57,822 nt of DNA from JAFGDH01 sp964441265. Its GTDB lineage: Archaea; Aenigmatarchaeota; Aenigmatarchaeia; QMZP01; QMZT01. Of the stretch, positions 1 to 11,100 are shown in pieces. Position 1 is the first letter of the stretch. Each line of letters begins with the position of its first letter. The stretch covers positions 1 to 57,822 of the forward strand of contig CAYYKJ010000009.1 in assembly GCA_964441265.1 (NCBI GenBank), written 5' to 3'. The notes beneath the pieces were generated by a model. That model was not told where the DNA came from, searched no databases, and worked only from the letters and a program-made list of their open reading frames with translations. Both the position numbers and the translations under genes were made by a program.

Positions 1-2620
1 CCGTGTCAGCGCAGTCCCCGTCAATCTCGCATTCTGCGCCGCACTGGAAGGAGCAGCCATCGCAGGATCCCTCTATACACGAATTAGGCGAGCAGGGGGT
101 CTTGTTCACCCACCTGTGGAACGTGCATTCACCGGAGTGGCATATGTATTCCTCCTTCCCCTTCGTGCATTCATCATAGCATTCGAAATCCCCGACATCG
201 CACACCATTCCCTCGTTGATGTTTTCACAAACCTCCCTGGTGTCGCTCACGGTGTACTCGCATCCTGAGGGGGCGCACGAATATGTCCTGTATTCCTGGC
301 TCTTGCACCTTTCACATTCGTATTCGTTCCAGCTGGAGGAGTCGTACCATCCGTCCAGATCGCTGCAGTCTTCGCTCCGGAAGGAGCATTCGCATCCCAT
401 CTCACAGACGCCGTCGTAGTATCTCACCGTCCCCGAGCAGTAGTTCTGGCAGTCCCCGGATTCCTCGCATTCCTCCTGGCAGTTCAGCTCTCCGTCCCCG
501 CAGTGGGAGCAGAATGAGCAGTAATCCGTGTCCCCCGGATCCCCGCATTCCCAGTCGTCAGTTATGCACATGCAGAAATATGAGTTGCAGGTACCGTACC
601 CGTCCCTTATGCAGTGCTTCATTTCCATGTAATTGCAGTACTCCGTGCTCTGCTCGCAGTCGGAATCCTGGTCGCACATTGCGTCGCATCCGTCCCCGTA
701 AGCTATTCCGTCCTCGAGGTCATTGTCGTTGCAGGTGTGGGTATAGCTGTCGTATTGGGGAACAGTGCATATGTGGTCTATGCATTCCGATTCCATCGCC
801 GGGTGGTAGTCCCATGTGGGGTGGTAGCCGTCGGGGGAATTGTCGCAGGTCCCTATCTCGGGAAGGTCGTTCGGATTGCAGTCGGAATCGGTGAAACAGC
901 AGAGCGTACCGTCCGGCCCGCTCTGGCCGGTGCAGTCCGGGTCCGCGCAGTCCACCAGGCCGTCGCAGTCGTTGTCGTACCAGTCCCCGCAATTGGTTTC
1001 GCTGCTCTCTGGGGTTCCCCAGAGCCAGCCTTCGGTGTTCGACAGATAGCACGTATAAACTCCCGGACCGCATTCCCTTTCCTGGCATATCTTGTCCTGA
1101 TTGCATATCCAGGGACCCTCGCACGCCTTTGATCCGGTCACTCTGCATTCCCCTCCCGAGCAGCCGTAATCGTCCCCGGTCTCCTGAAGGGTGCTGGTTC
1201 CCGCCCCCTCGCATGCGTATTCCGCCGGAGTCGAGCAGTCATAATCGTTGCAGTCCTTCTCGGAGGAATGCTCCGAATCCCCTATGCAGTAGTATTCCGT
1301 CAGCACGTTTCCGGAGCAGAAATCCTGGAAGGTCTCGGATGGGCAGGAGGTCTGGGTTTCGGAATCGCAGGGATGCTCATAAGTGACCTCCCCGTAGGTG
1401 GAGTAGTCGATCCCGCTGTCGCTGTCCGAGCAGGATTCCCTGCAGTCCTCGTACAGACCGTCCCTCCAGTCGCTTCCGGAGTATGTGCATTCACCTCCGG
1501 AGCAGGTCCAGTCCTCGAAATAATTGTATATGTCCCCGGAAGGAACGTAGCAGTGATGGCCCGCCGGGGTGTCGTCATAATAGTTGCAGTCCTCCGTGTT
1601 ATCAAACGCGCATTCGCAAAGCGCACTGTCGCAGTATCCGTTGTAATATCTCGTGTCCCCCTCGCAATAATCAGAGCAGTCCGAATCCTGGTCGCACTCC
1701 GCCCCGCAGGTATTACCGTTCAGCCCGTCACTCGGGTCATCGTCCCTGCACTGGTGCTCGTAGGAACATGGATTCTGGGAGCATTCCCCCAGTCCCGTGC
1801 ACTGGTTCTCGACATCTTCGGCGAAGTCGAAGGTGAACGGATTGGAATCTATCGTACATGAATCCGGACACTCAGTGGCCGCGCAGTCTGAGTCCTGAGT
1901 CCCGTCATATGTCAAATAACCATCGGAATCGCAGATACAGCACACCCCGCAGTCCTCTCCCTGGGAGGAGCAGGTCTCTTCCCAGTACCCTTCCTGGTTG
2001 CATACCCTGACACCTATGCAGGCACCCTGCCCGCATGGTTCCATTTCCCCCGGTTCGCATTCTGTCGTGTAGCAGTCGTGTATCCTTATCTTGCCGTAAT
2101 GTATGCTCTGACCCATGTATTGGCCGTCCTTTCCATCGCTCATCTCCTGTTCATACAAGGGATGTTTCATCTCTATTATATTGTCTCCGGTAGAGAATTC
2201 GTACTCGCCGGGCATAGTGAACCAATGCCATCCACTGGCCCCGTTGTCATACCATTCCCCGGACTGGCTCCCGAGTTCTATCCTGAGATCCTCGTTGGTC
2301 TGGACGTCACCGTCGAAATATCCGTAGAAAGATATCTTCCCGTGTATTGTCTCTGTCAGGTCGGGGAAGACCACCTTGAGCCGGTTGTGATCGTTCGTCC
2401 AGCAGTCCCACCCTCCGGGGAAGCTCGAATCTGCCCTGCAGTCGTACATGACGGATTCAGTATAGACGTCGTGTACTATTCTGGTCCAGTCGCTCCCCAC
2501 ACACGTGTCCGCGCTGGCGTACACTGAAAACAAAAGGGAAAGGAAGAAGAGTGAGGTAGCCAGGACTATGGCCCCGGCTCTGAAATCCTCTGCCTTCCCA
2601 AGACTAATTTCACCCTTCAT
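1..2620 (-). CDS. Secreted Cys-rich protein, C-terminus beyond window edge
   Basis: The minus frame stays open from an ATG at 2620 to the window edge, giving at least 873 residues without a stop. The N-terminus has a hydrophobic segment ending in VYASA, read as a signal peptide, so the product is probably exported. The rest is extremely rich in Cys, Asp and Glu, with many short units such as CDQDSDC, GECSQNPC and NDNDLEDG, resembling the Cys-rich and calcium-binding-like units of archaeal and Deltaproteobacterial surface proteins. No catalytic domain was recognised. It follows the preceding gene by 25 bp, with a GAGGGG ribosome site before the ATG, so it is probably the last gene of a three-gene operon. 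Function unknown; a cell-surface or extracellular binding role is inference. Confidence 0.8.
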   Translation of the reverse strand, partial: MKGEISLGKAEDFRAGAIVLATSLFFLSLLFSVYASADTCVGSDWTRIVHDVYTESVMYDCRADSSFPGGWDCWTNDHNRLKVVFPDLTETIHGKISFYGYFDGDVQTNEDLRIELGSQSGEWYDNGASGWHWFTMPGEYEFSTGDNIIEMKHPLYEQEMSDGKDGQYMGQSIHYGKIRIHDCYTTECEPGEMEPCGQGACIGVRVCNQEGYWEETCSSQGEDCGVCCICDSDGYLTYDGTQDSDCAATECPDSCTIDSNPFTFDFAEDVENQCTGLGECSQNPCSYEHQCRDDDPSDGLNGNTCGAECDQDSDCSDYCEGDTRYYNGYCDSALCECAFDNTEDCNYYDDTPAGHHCYVPSGDIYNYFEDWTCSGGECTYSGSDWRDGLYEDCRESCSDSDSGIDYSTYGEVTYEHPCDSETQTSCPSETFQDFCSGNVLTEYYCIGDSEHSSEKDCNDYDCSTPAEYACEGAGTSTLQETGDDYGCSGGECRVTGSKACEGPWICNQDKICQERECGPGVYTCYLSNTEGWLWGTPESSETNCGDWYDNDCDGLVDCADPDCTGQSGPDGTLCCFTDSDCNPNDLPEIGTCDNSPDGYHPTWDYHPAMESECIDHICTVPQYDSYTHTCNDNDLEDGIAYGDGCDAMCDQDSDCEQSTEYCNYMEMKHCIRDGYGTCNSYFCMCITDDWECGDPGDTDYCSFCSHCGDGELNCQEECEESGDCQNYCSGTVRYYDGVCEMGCECSFRSEDCSDLDGWYDSSSWNEYECERCKSQEYRTYSCAPSGCEYTVSDTREVCENINEGMVCDVGDFECYDECTKGKEEYICHSGECTFHRWVNKTPCSPNSCIEGSCDGCSFQCGAECEIDGDCADT

Positions 2621-2645
2621 GCAATACCCCTCAATGGATATTATT

Positions 2646-3981
2646 TCACGCCGCCTCGAAATTTGAGCTTTCCGGCGTCGACAGCGGCTGCATAGACTCC
2701 CATGAGACCCAGTTGAAGGCCTCTGCGATGTACTGGGTGCCCGATGCCGCGTCCTGCGGAAGCACGAATCCGGCGGTTATGACGGATGTCTCTCCGGGCT
2801 GTATTGTCGACAGCAGGGTGCCTATGTTCATGGGTTCCTGGCCCCCTCCCGTGTCTTCGCTGACCTGGATTATCTGCATGGATTGCACGGGATCGGTGCA
2901 GTTGTTGAAGTTGGAAACCTCCACGTTGTACATGGTTCCCGGCGTTATTGCCGTGACTTCCTGGAAGTCCTGGTCCAGTATCCTCATGCCGTTGATCTGT
3001 ATGCAGTATTCCTCCTCGCATCCGGGGAAGTCGAAGCATTCCCCATCAGCGCAGTCAACATCCCCGTCGCAGTCGTTGTCAACGAGGTCATCACAGACCT
3101 CAGCCGCCCCGGGGTTTATTCCTCCGTCTGAATCGTCACAGTCATTCTNNNNNNNNNNNNNNNNNNNNNNNNNNNNNNNNNNNNNNNNNNNNNNNNNNNN
3201 NNNNNNNNNNNNNNNNNNNNNNNNNNNNNNNNNNNNNNNNNNNNNNNNCGCAGATCATGTAACCATCCCCGTCAGCGTCGACCTCGTCAGCTCCGGGCGC
3301 TCCCGAGCAATCGTCATCCACACCATTGCAGACCTCTTCCGCTCCGGGATGGATGTTGCCGTTCGTATCGTCACAGTCATTCTCGCAGATCATGTAACCA
3401 TCCCCGTCAGCGTCGACCTCGTCAGCTCCGGGCGCTCCAGAACAGTCATCATCTATCCCGTTGCAGATCTCAGCCGCTCCCGGGTGTATGCTGCCGTCCG
3501 AATCGTTGCAGTCCGTTCCGTCGGGACAGTCCGTCTCGTCGTATCCCTCGTATCCGTCTCCGTCGAGATCCTGGCATCCTGGATGAGCTTCCCCCTGGAC
3601 GGTCAGGTTTAAGTTTATGTCATTGCTGGGCTCACATATTCCTGTCTGATCCGCGTCCGCGAAGCCCTCGGTGGTCTCCACGGAGAATACCACAGTATCC
3701 CCGTCTTCACATTCCACCAGTAACTTCCCAGAGAAGCCCTCGTTTCCGTACTGGCCGGATTGGGTAGTTTCGTAGGGGGGGTCGTGAGTTTTGTCAAGGT
3801 CCCCTACCATGGCCCTTATCTCGGTTCCTGTCGGCGCGGGGTCCCCTCCTATTGTCAGGCTTCCGTAGAAGCTTGCCGGCGGGACCGAGGTGCCTGCAAA
3901 TGCCTGGGAAGACATCAGAGTGCCTGTGAGCAGCACTGCAAAAACCGCGCCCAAAATCGATATCTTGCCTGAAGATTTCAT
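2646..3981 (-). CDS. Secreted protein with MopE-like metal-binding-motif repeats, split by the assembly gap
   Basis: The protein begins with a signal peptide (MKSSGKIS... ending AFAG) and a beta-rich N-terminal domain of about 130 residues similar in style to the next gene upstream. It then has repeated Cys/Asp units of the putative metal-binding motif type (DADGDGY, NDCDDTNG, ICNGIDDDCSG). After the 100-N gap the same frame resumes with DCDDSDGGINPGA and a C-terminal beta domain of about 115 residues ending SSNFEAA. I treat both sides as one gene because motif grammar and strand continue across the gap; the true length is unknown. The start overlaps the stop of the upstream gene by 4 bp (ATGA), indicating translational coupling. 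Likely an exported, calcium-binding surface protein; no enzyme signature seen. Confidence 0.75.
3149..3248. other. Assembly gap of 100 Ns
   Basis: Exactly 100 Ns inside the Cys-rich repeat gene. The sequence before the gap (ending gtcattct) and after it (starting cgcagatcatg) recurs in the same order at 3376-3394, so the gap lies on a repeat boundary and is probably a collapsed or unresolved tandem repeat. Confidence 0.95.
3249..3518 (-). repeat. Tandem 135-bp coding repeat (45 residues)
   Basis: The segment starting cgcagatcatg at 3249 recurs at 3384, a period of 135 bp or 45 codons, encoding the unit that contains ADEVDADGDGYMIC. The first two copies are near-identical; the third diverges after the first 60 bp. 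Similarity with the gap edges suggests more copies in the gap. Confidence 0.8.
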
Positions 3982-4991
3982 TTTCCTCTCCTCCCTCTTG
4001 TTTTCATTATATACACCCCAAGCAGGACAACGGCCACTATCATTATAATAACCGCAGCCATACTTCCAACACTTCCTGTCATCATTCCGCTCGTCCCTCC
4101 GGACACCGCGGTCGCCATTCCCGCGGGTTCAATTTCAGCGGGTTCGGTGTGCTTCTCGAACTTGAACTCCGCCCTTTCGTTCCTGGCGCTTTCGAGGGTT
4201 ATCGACACGTCCTCGGAGCCGTCACCGTCGAAGTCGAAAGTCATGGTTTCCCCGATGCCGAATATCACGTCGTTCCCGTTGAGGTTCACCAGCGCCCCGA
4301 AATCGCTCAGCGATTTCACTTCAAGTGACTGTTTCCTGAAGCCCGCGGTGAACTCCACCTGATTCGTCCTTTTCAGTTCTATTGTCAGTTCCCCGGACTC
4401 AAGTTCGGCGTCGATGTTATTAGCGTTACTTTCCTGTTGCGGGGGTTCTGTTTCTTCCACCCCGCCTTCATCTTCACTCTCGTCCTCCTGGTCTCCGGTT
4501 CCCATCGTTCCGGAACTCCCTGCGGGAGCTCCTCCCGTATCGGAACCGGTATCTCCGGAAGATGAGCTATCGGCCGGTTTCGGTATCTCCTCGCCGGTGA
4601 AGGTCAGGGAGAGTCTGGTCACTCCGTCCTCGCTGTCATCTATTTCCCCGGTCTCCTCCGCCTGTATGGTGTTGGACATTCCGGGGGCCTGTATGAAGAA
4701 GGAAACGATATCTCCGTCCTCCCACGGATCTACCGAGAGGACGCCTCCGTCTCCCCCTTCCGACATTATCCTTCCGTAATACCCTTCCTGGGTAACGGTT
4801 CTCCGGCCCCTTTCCAGGCCGTCTATTTTCGCGTATACGACCGATCCCTCCGGAACCGGCCTTCCGTTTATCTCTGCCTCCCCGTGGAAGGACCACGGGG
4901 GCACCGGCTGCGCCGCAGCCGAGTTCATCATCATGGCAATGCACACCACTGCCAGCGCTATCGGGAAGATTTTCTTCGCGGACCCTTTCAT
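3978..4991 (-). CDS. Membrane-anchored surface protein with signal peptide and C-terminal TM helix
   Basis: This 337-residue protein has a signal peptide (KKIFPIALAVVCIAMMM...AAAQP), a domain around residues 28-130 related in layout to the N-terminal domain of the next gene (FHGEAEINGRPVPEGS versus FYGSLTIGGDPAPTGT), a Ser/Gly/Asp/Glu-rich linker (about 138-195), a second beta-rich domain (about 200-280), and a C-terminal membrane helix followed by KTRGRRGK. Its topology is therefore outside-facing and membrane anchored. The start has GGAGTGG 5 nt upstream, and a CGTTTAAAT TATA-like box about 25 nt upstream. It heads an operon with the two Cys-rich genes. Function unknown; perhaps the membrane partner for the secreted proteins, by inference only. 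Confidence 0.8.
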   Translation of the reverse strand: MKGSAKKIFPIALAVVCIAMMMNSAAAQPVPPWSFHGEAEINGRPVPEGSVVYAKIDGLERGRRTVTQEGYYGRIMSEGGDGGVLSVDPWEDGDIVSFFIQAPGMSNTIQAEETGEIDDSEDGVTRLSLTFTGEEIPKPADSSSSGDTGSDTGGAPAGSSGTMGTGDQEDESEDEGGVEETEPPQQESNANNIDAELESGELTIELKRTNQVEFTAGFRKQSLEVKSLSDFGALVNLNGNDVIFGIGETMTFDFDGDGSEDVSITLESARNERAEFKFEKHTEPAEIEPAGMATAVSGGTSGMMTGSVGSMAAVIIMIVAVVLLGVYIMKTRGRRGK

Positions 4992-5097
4992 TTAACCACT
5001 CCTTATGACTGATTTAAACGGGGAATTGCTCCCCGGATGATTATGATGAATCATGATTTTTTTTCGATGCTTTCTTCGTTTCGTCTTTCTCTGCCCT

Positions 5098-5122
5098 TTC
5101 AAAATAAAAAAAAGAAAAGGGT
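5098..5122 (-). terminator. Poly-T terminator after the giant surface-protein gene
   Basis: On the minus strand, just after the stop of the 2011-residue gene, there is a long T-rich run (TTTTCTTTTTTTTTATTTT) flanked by CCC/GGG. Oligo-T tracts are the usual intrinsic termination signal in archaea. Confidence 0.6.
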
Positions 5123-5129
5123 AGGGAGG

Positions 5130-8100
5130 TTAACCTCCCATTGCTGAAATGCCTGCTAGTTCTGCAGTGTCCTCGGTAACCCATATCCAGTATCCTCTCT
5201 TTGGATACATGTCGCTACCGTCGGTCTGCATCGGACTCCCACCGACTGTGTTTGCCACCGGAAGTTCATACTTCTGGTTCACTGAGTCCCATCCTATCAA
5301 CTGCGAGTAGCTGTTGTCTATTGAGATAAGTGCGTTCTTGACTAACATAGGAGAGTTCCAAGTCAGCCCAACAGCTTCCCACCCGTCATTCACGGTTTTA
5401 GTCGGTATGCTCGGGAAGGATGGCTCCGCATACGTGTAGGATACCATGTCAGATTCCAACATCTTGACCCAGTATCCGTTCAATGGCTCCAGTTCGTCGG
5501 TCGTTGTCATGGTTACCCAGCTCTGTGTCGCTGAATCCCAGCCATAGACGACTGAGACCTTGCTGAGATCGAATATTTCTCCGACCTCGTCTGCGCTGCT
5601 GTCAAGTTCGTACGGCACTGATATGAAATTCCATCCGGTCTCGAGATAGACTTCGCTATCCTCGACCTCAAGGAACTCCACGGTTATTGTCTTCGGCTCC
5701 AGGTCCACGAATTCGTTGTAGTGGCAGTTGAACTGGTAGAAGACTTCCTCGCACTGCGGGCACTGGAAGCCCATACCCTCTCTCTGCATACAAACGTAGG
5801 CCTGTCCGCCTGTTATTGTCACCTCTGCTATCCCTGGCTCTGTCGAGGTCAGTTCGAGAGTCGCCCTGCCCGTGACCGGATCGGTCACGATCCTTGCACT
5901 CGTCGGGTTGTGCGGGTCGACGTCTCCTTCCCAACTCAAGACAGCGCCCTCGTCTGCTGTCCCGCCGATATAGACATTGCCTTTAACGGCCTGCCTGATA
6001 TCCATGTACGGGTTTTCCACTTGTACTGACAAAGTCGCTTTGCTGCTGCCATCCGCCGGGACAATTACCTTGTCCGACCAGATGTTCCACTGGGTTGCCG
6101 GATCAACAAAGTCCATCTCACCGTGGTCCGGAGTCAGCTGCCTCGATTTCAAGCTGGATGGTATTCCGTTCTCGTTCATCTCCTGTCCCTGGAATGGCTC
6201 CAGGTCGAAGACGTCCACATCCAGAGTACCGCCGTGGTTGCATTCCTCACCGTCATATACCACGTAGAATGACCCTTTTCCGAACATCAGGTCACCGCAG
6301 TACGTGACTGGCTTGTCCTTGCCGCCTGGTATCTCCATGTGGAAATTCTTCCATCCGAACTTAGTCGTATCCAGGAATGGCATGATTCCGCCCATCGGGA
6401 CGAATCCCATCGGGCCGATTTCAACACAGATGTTCTCGAATGTGAAATCCGTGTATCCCCATGGATCTCCTGGATCGCCGCTGAATCCCTGTCCAAGGTA
6501 TCCGGTAACTCTGTTGCCGTGCTTATCCTGGACCTCTACGGTCACCCAAGCGCCTGTCTGCGCGTCCGCCGGAAGCCTGTCCGATGGTGAAATCTCGGTT
6601 ATGACAAGCTTTCTCGGAGCTCCCTGGAATGCGATACTCGTGGTGTCGCTCTCCAGTCCGTAGGCGCTTGCGGTTATCGTCGACGTCTGGGGCAGGTCGC
6701 TGAGCACTCTCAAGTCGGTTTCACCCAACATTGAGTCGTACACGAGCTCTCCCGTCACAGAGTTGTCGTAGTTGTTGTTGCTTTCGAAGTCCTCGGATAT
6801 GAAGACCTGTTCTCCGTCGGCAGTCACTGTCGTACCTGGAATGTCCTCGTAGACGACGTTGTTGCACTCGTCCAAGACCCTGAGCAACAGCATTGCCTCT
6901 TCCTCACCGTCCGCGGGCACACCGAACGAAGGCAGTGCCACCAGATCCAGCTTCGCTGGTATTCCGGCGTCAAAGCTCACGAAAGTGTAGTCCGCGTCAA
7001 GCGCGGTAGGCCTTGCTATTACCTTGTAAATTCCCGAGTAGGCGCTGGTCACGTAGACCTGTGCCTGCCCGTTCGCGTCGGTCATGACGTATGCATTTCC
7101 GTCCTCTGCTATCGGCAGCGGGTTCATGTCAGAGTCCCAGAATTCCACCTTTGCGTTCTCGAAGTACCTGTCGATCCACTCGGAAAGCTCCTCTCCGAAG
7201 TAATCCCCGAAGAAGACCTCTTCCATGTATGAACCGAACATCGATGTGTCCTTGAGAAGCTCCCTGAGATCTTCCCTGGTGAAGCACCTCTCGCCGTCCA
7301 TGTATTCTGCTTTGCATATCTCGTGTTTCGGATGCATGCCACAGAACATGGAGATGGCACTCTTTATCTGGGTGTCACCGAAGGGTTCCTTGAGGCAGTA
7401 CTCAAGCTGCACTTCGATCTCTTTTCCGTGCGGATTCTGGAATCCGTCTGCGGTCTGCAGGTTCAGAAGGAACGCGTTCTCTTCCGGATCCCACTCGCTG
7501 TCGCAACTGACCGTCTTTTCTGTTTCCTCGTGGTTTATCAAGACGACCTGGGTTGCCGGCTGCGAGATGAAATCGATCGGCTCCGGGTTCGGGATTATGT
7601 CGAGATCGAGTCCCTCATAATCACAGAAACCGGAAGTCACGAGGTTCGAAATGTACACGTCCACGTGCTCCGCTACGAGGTCCCTGAATGTCACTGATGC
7701 TTCTCCACCACAGAATTGGATGTTTCTCGCGACCCTGTCGCCGAATCCGTAATCCGGTGTTGATCCCGGATACGGGGACGGCGGGCTCACGTAGTCGTCG
7801 TTCCTCGAGTCCCTTATTCCTGGTCCGCAGGCAGAAACTCCTGCTGGGTTTGGATCAATCCAGTTGTGGTTGTCGCTGTCCGTGCAGTGGTCCCTGACCT
7901 CTCCCGGCATGTTCATGTCGGTTATGTCGGGCGAGTTGTAGTCCTGATAGTACATGAACGAGGCCTCGTAGGTTCCGCAATGTATTGATGTTGGCTTATC
8001 GTTGTGTGTTTTCAATACAACGTAGAAATCCTTTGAGTCTCCCGCCCTTATCAGGACGCCGCCTTCCCTCTGGTCGTCATATCCTACGCCTCTGGAGTAC

Positions 8101-11100
8101 CAGTCGTACCCGAAGTACGGAGCTGTGTCCAGAAGCTCAATGATGACCTCACCGGGCATCCACGGCGCTCTTCCGACGAGCACGTCCGCGTTAGGTCCGG
8201 TCATCTGGAATCCCGCTTCTGCCTCGGTCTCCTTGTAAACGAAAAGACCAAGTATCGGCGGGTCCGGAAGCACTGCGGTCTCGAAGGCTAGCTTGTCGAC
8301 CACTATGTCTTCCTCTTCCAGATCGGTCCACTGCTTTCCTGGTTCAGCGCAGTTGTCGATAACCACTTTGTCGAGAACCCTGTACCCTTCGAATTCGCAC
8401 ATTTCTCCGGGTATCCAGTCACAGAACGGGTCTATTTCCGGATCCTTGCACTGTTCCTCTGTGAAGTCAGCACAGGTTCCGTAGTTACCTACGCAGCTGT
8501 CACTCTGCCAGTCGCAACCGGCTTCGTCTACGCACTTGAACTCGCCGAACGGCGAAAGCACAGAGCATGGGATTTCTCCCGTACAAGACCCTGACTTTAT
8601 CTCGGCAGGCGACTTGACCTCTATGAAGCTGGCGCAGTCCTCTCCCACGAGTTCCACATCTACGTTTCCCCCGAAGTCGGGCACTATCCAGCCGCACTGG
8701 TCATACACCGCGAAGTTATCGATTACTTCCTCGCTGACTACCTGCTGTCCCTGGTCCACTAGTTCCTGGTTTGCCGGATTCTTGGATTCGAAGGTCGTCG
8801 TCATGTAATCTGGATATCCGATCAGCCGCATCCCCGGTTTCGGTTCGCACTGAGGCAGTGGTCCGATTCCCGGATCAAGGCAGCAGTCGTCCGCGTCCAC
8901 TGCGGTCACCTCAAGCTCACAGCAGTTTTCAGTGTCCCTTATTATCTCTGCCGTGGTTGCCTCTCCCGTCTCCGCAAGATCAACGCATACCGTGTCCGTT
9001 GACAGGTGCGCGTCGTCAGGCGTGCACGGGTTCGAACCCTTTCCCTCGAGCATCAGGTCGACGCAAGAGTAGGCGGGTCCGCTGAGGCAGTCCTGATCGA
9101 TGACCTTGTTTCCGCAGATGTCTATTATTGAGACATCCACGTCCATGGTCTCGTCGCATACCAGAAGGTATTCGCCTGAAAGACCGACATCTATGCAGCT
9201 CGGCTCGGCATTGACCACATCCACTTCAGCTTCGCCCGGGAGCAGCGTGTCCGAATTCGCTATGATATCGAACTGGCCTAGTCCCTGGCATCCGCATATC
9301 TGGAAGTGTCCGACGCCGTAATTCAGCTTGCCCTGGAGTATATCGTACTCCGATATGAACTCGGGCTCCCTGAAGTCGACCGAACTCGGATCGATGTGTG
9401 TTTCCTCAGACCAGGGCGACATCAATGGGTCAACTATCTCAACTCTTACGATGCTTTCCCACTGCTGCATGTGCCCTGAAATGGGGTCCATGTAGTCCTC
9501 GATCCTGTTGCCGCACACGTCCGTCACCTCCACGGTGACGTCGATGCACTCGTCAGCCGTCATCTTTCCGTCCGGCGAAGTGTCCGCTGTCACGACCATC
9601 TTGTATGGGTTTCCGACTATTCCGAGCAACTGTATTGTTTCCGTGCTGAGTCCCTCGACTGCAATGTCTACCTCGTGGGTGCACAGATCGCATGTGGTGA
9701 CCAGGAAAACCTGGGCGATCCCCATGGTGGTCTGCTCTTCCTCGTGGTAGTGGCTTGAAGGCGGATTCGATGGATCCTGCGCAAGAAGCCCGTTGCACGT
9801 TGAAGTCAGGTCGAACTCGACGTTAGGCTTTTCAGTGTCCGTAACTACGTTTCCGCAGGAGTCGTATACCGTTACCTCGATCTCCTGGTTGGTTCCGCCG
9901 ACTACCTCGGCGTCCTTTCCCTTCGTCACTTCGAAGGAAACAGGCGCTCCGGCGTTTATCCCCACGTTCTCGGTCACCGAATTGGCCCCGGTGAGTCCGG
10001 GGGATTCCATCACGGCTTCCGCGACACCATATTCACAGTCGGGTCTGATGGTAAGATATTTGTTCCCGCTGGAATCGGTGTACTGAGGAACTGCGGGGTC
10101 GACGAAGTATCCCAGATCGGTCTCGAAGGTTATCGGTACGTTCTCCTCGTTGACGTCCCATCCGTTAGAGTCTATCAGCTGGACGTTTATGGTCCTCCCT
10201 GTCGACGGGTAGTCCACGTTGAGTATCGTTCCCCTTGCGCCGAACAATCCGGTCTCCGAATTGGAAGGCACCGGAGCACGAGGCTCGTCCGTGTGTCCCT
10301 GCGTTGAGAGAACTCCTCCGTATCCGTCGAAATAGAACTTCCATTCCTGTCCGTCTGCCACGTATCCCGTGTCCAGTTTTCCGGCCACGTTATCGCTGCT
10401 CGACCAGGAAGAGTAGTCCATTGTCAGTGTGTCCGGCGTTCCTCCGGTTATGGCGAGTCCATTCCCTATGAGAATGTCCTCTCCGACCTGAAGGCCGCTG
10501 TTCTCACCGCTCTCGACGTACACGTCAACCGTCCCGCTGGTGCTTCCTGACACTATCAGCTCGTCCAGCCTTCCCCAGGCACCGGTTCCTTTACCGGTGA
10601 ATCCGGAAGAGGTGAAGTCCTTGATGTGCAGGTACTCCAGTTTGAGAGACTTTGCTCGCGTAACGTATATTACGGGTTCGTTGTCAATATTGTATCTGAC
10701 GTAGCTCGGCGACGGTCCGCTGTCAGATTGGTCTGACGTGAGGAATTCGAACTCGGAAATCTCCTTGGTCCCCGGCGCTACCAAACCCGAAACGGTTATG
10801 GTAACTCTCTCTCCCGCGCACAAAGGTGCATCCGGTATTATCCTCACAGACTGGTTGTCGCTTACTACATTAATGTAATCACCAGCATCTGCTTCGTTAC
10901 TAACAGTTATTCCTCCTCTTGTATATTGGGTTACAGAAGCAGTGCCACCCCAGCTCGCTGGAGCAGTTATTATTATTTCATCGATACACGACGTGTCCGT
11001 GGCGTCATTGTACAAGACAAAGGTCAGATCGTGTGTAGACCCGACACTCACCGCGGTCGGCGTGTAACTCTCAAGAAGCCCGTCACCGTTGTAAGCCAAC

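Noticed and set aside
614..1861. Several long plus-strand frames opposite the Cys-rich genes (for example at 614-1132 and 1268-1861)
   Set aside because: They are mirror images of the Cys/Asp-rich minus-strand coding, with odd Val/Arg/Ser-rich composition, no ribosome site and no domain; the minus frame is continuous with a signal peptide.
9031..9045. tRNA T-arm-like GGGTTCGAACCC inside the giant adhesin gene
   Set aside because: No acceptor, D or anticodon arm nearby, and the bases are needed for the continuous protein frame.
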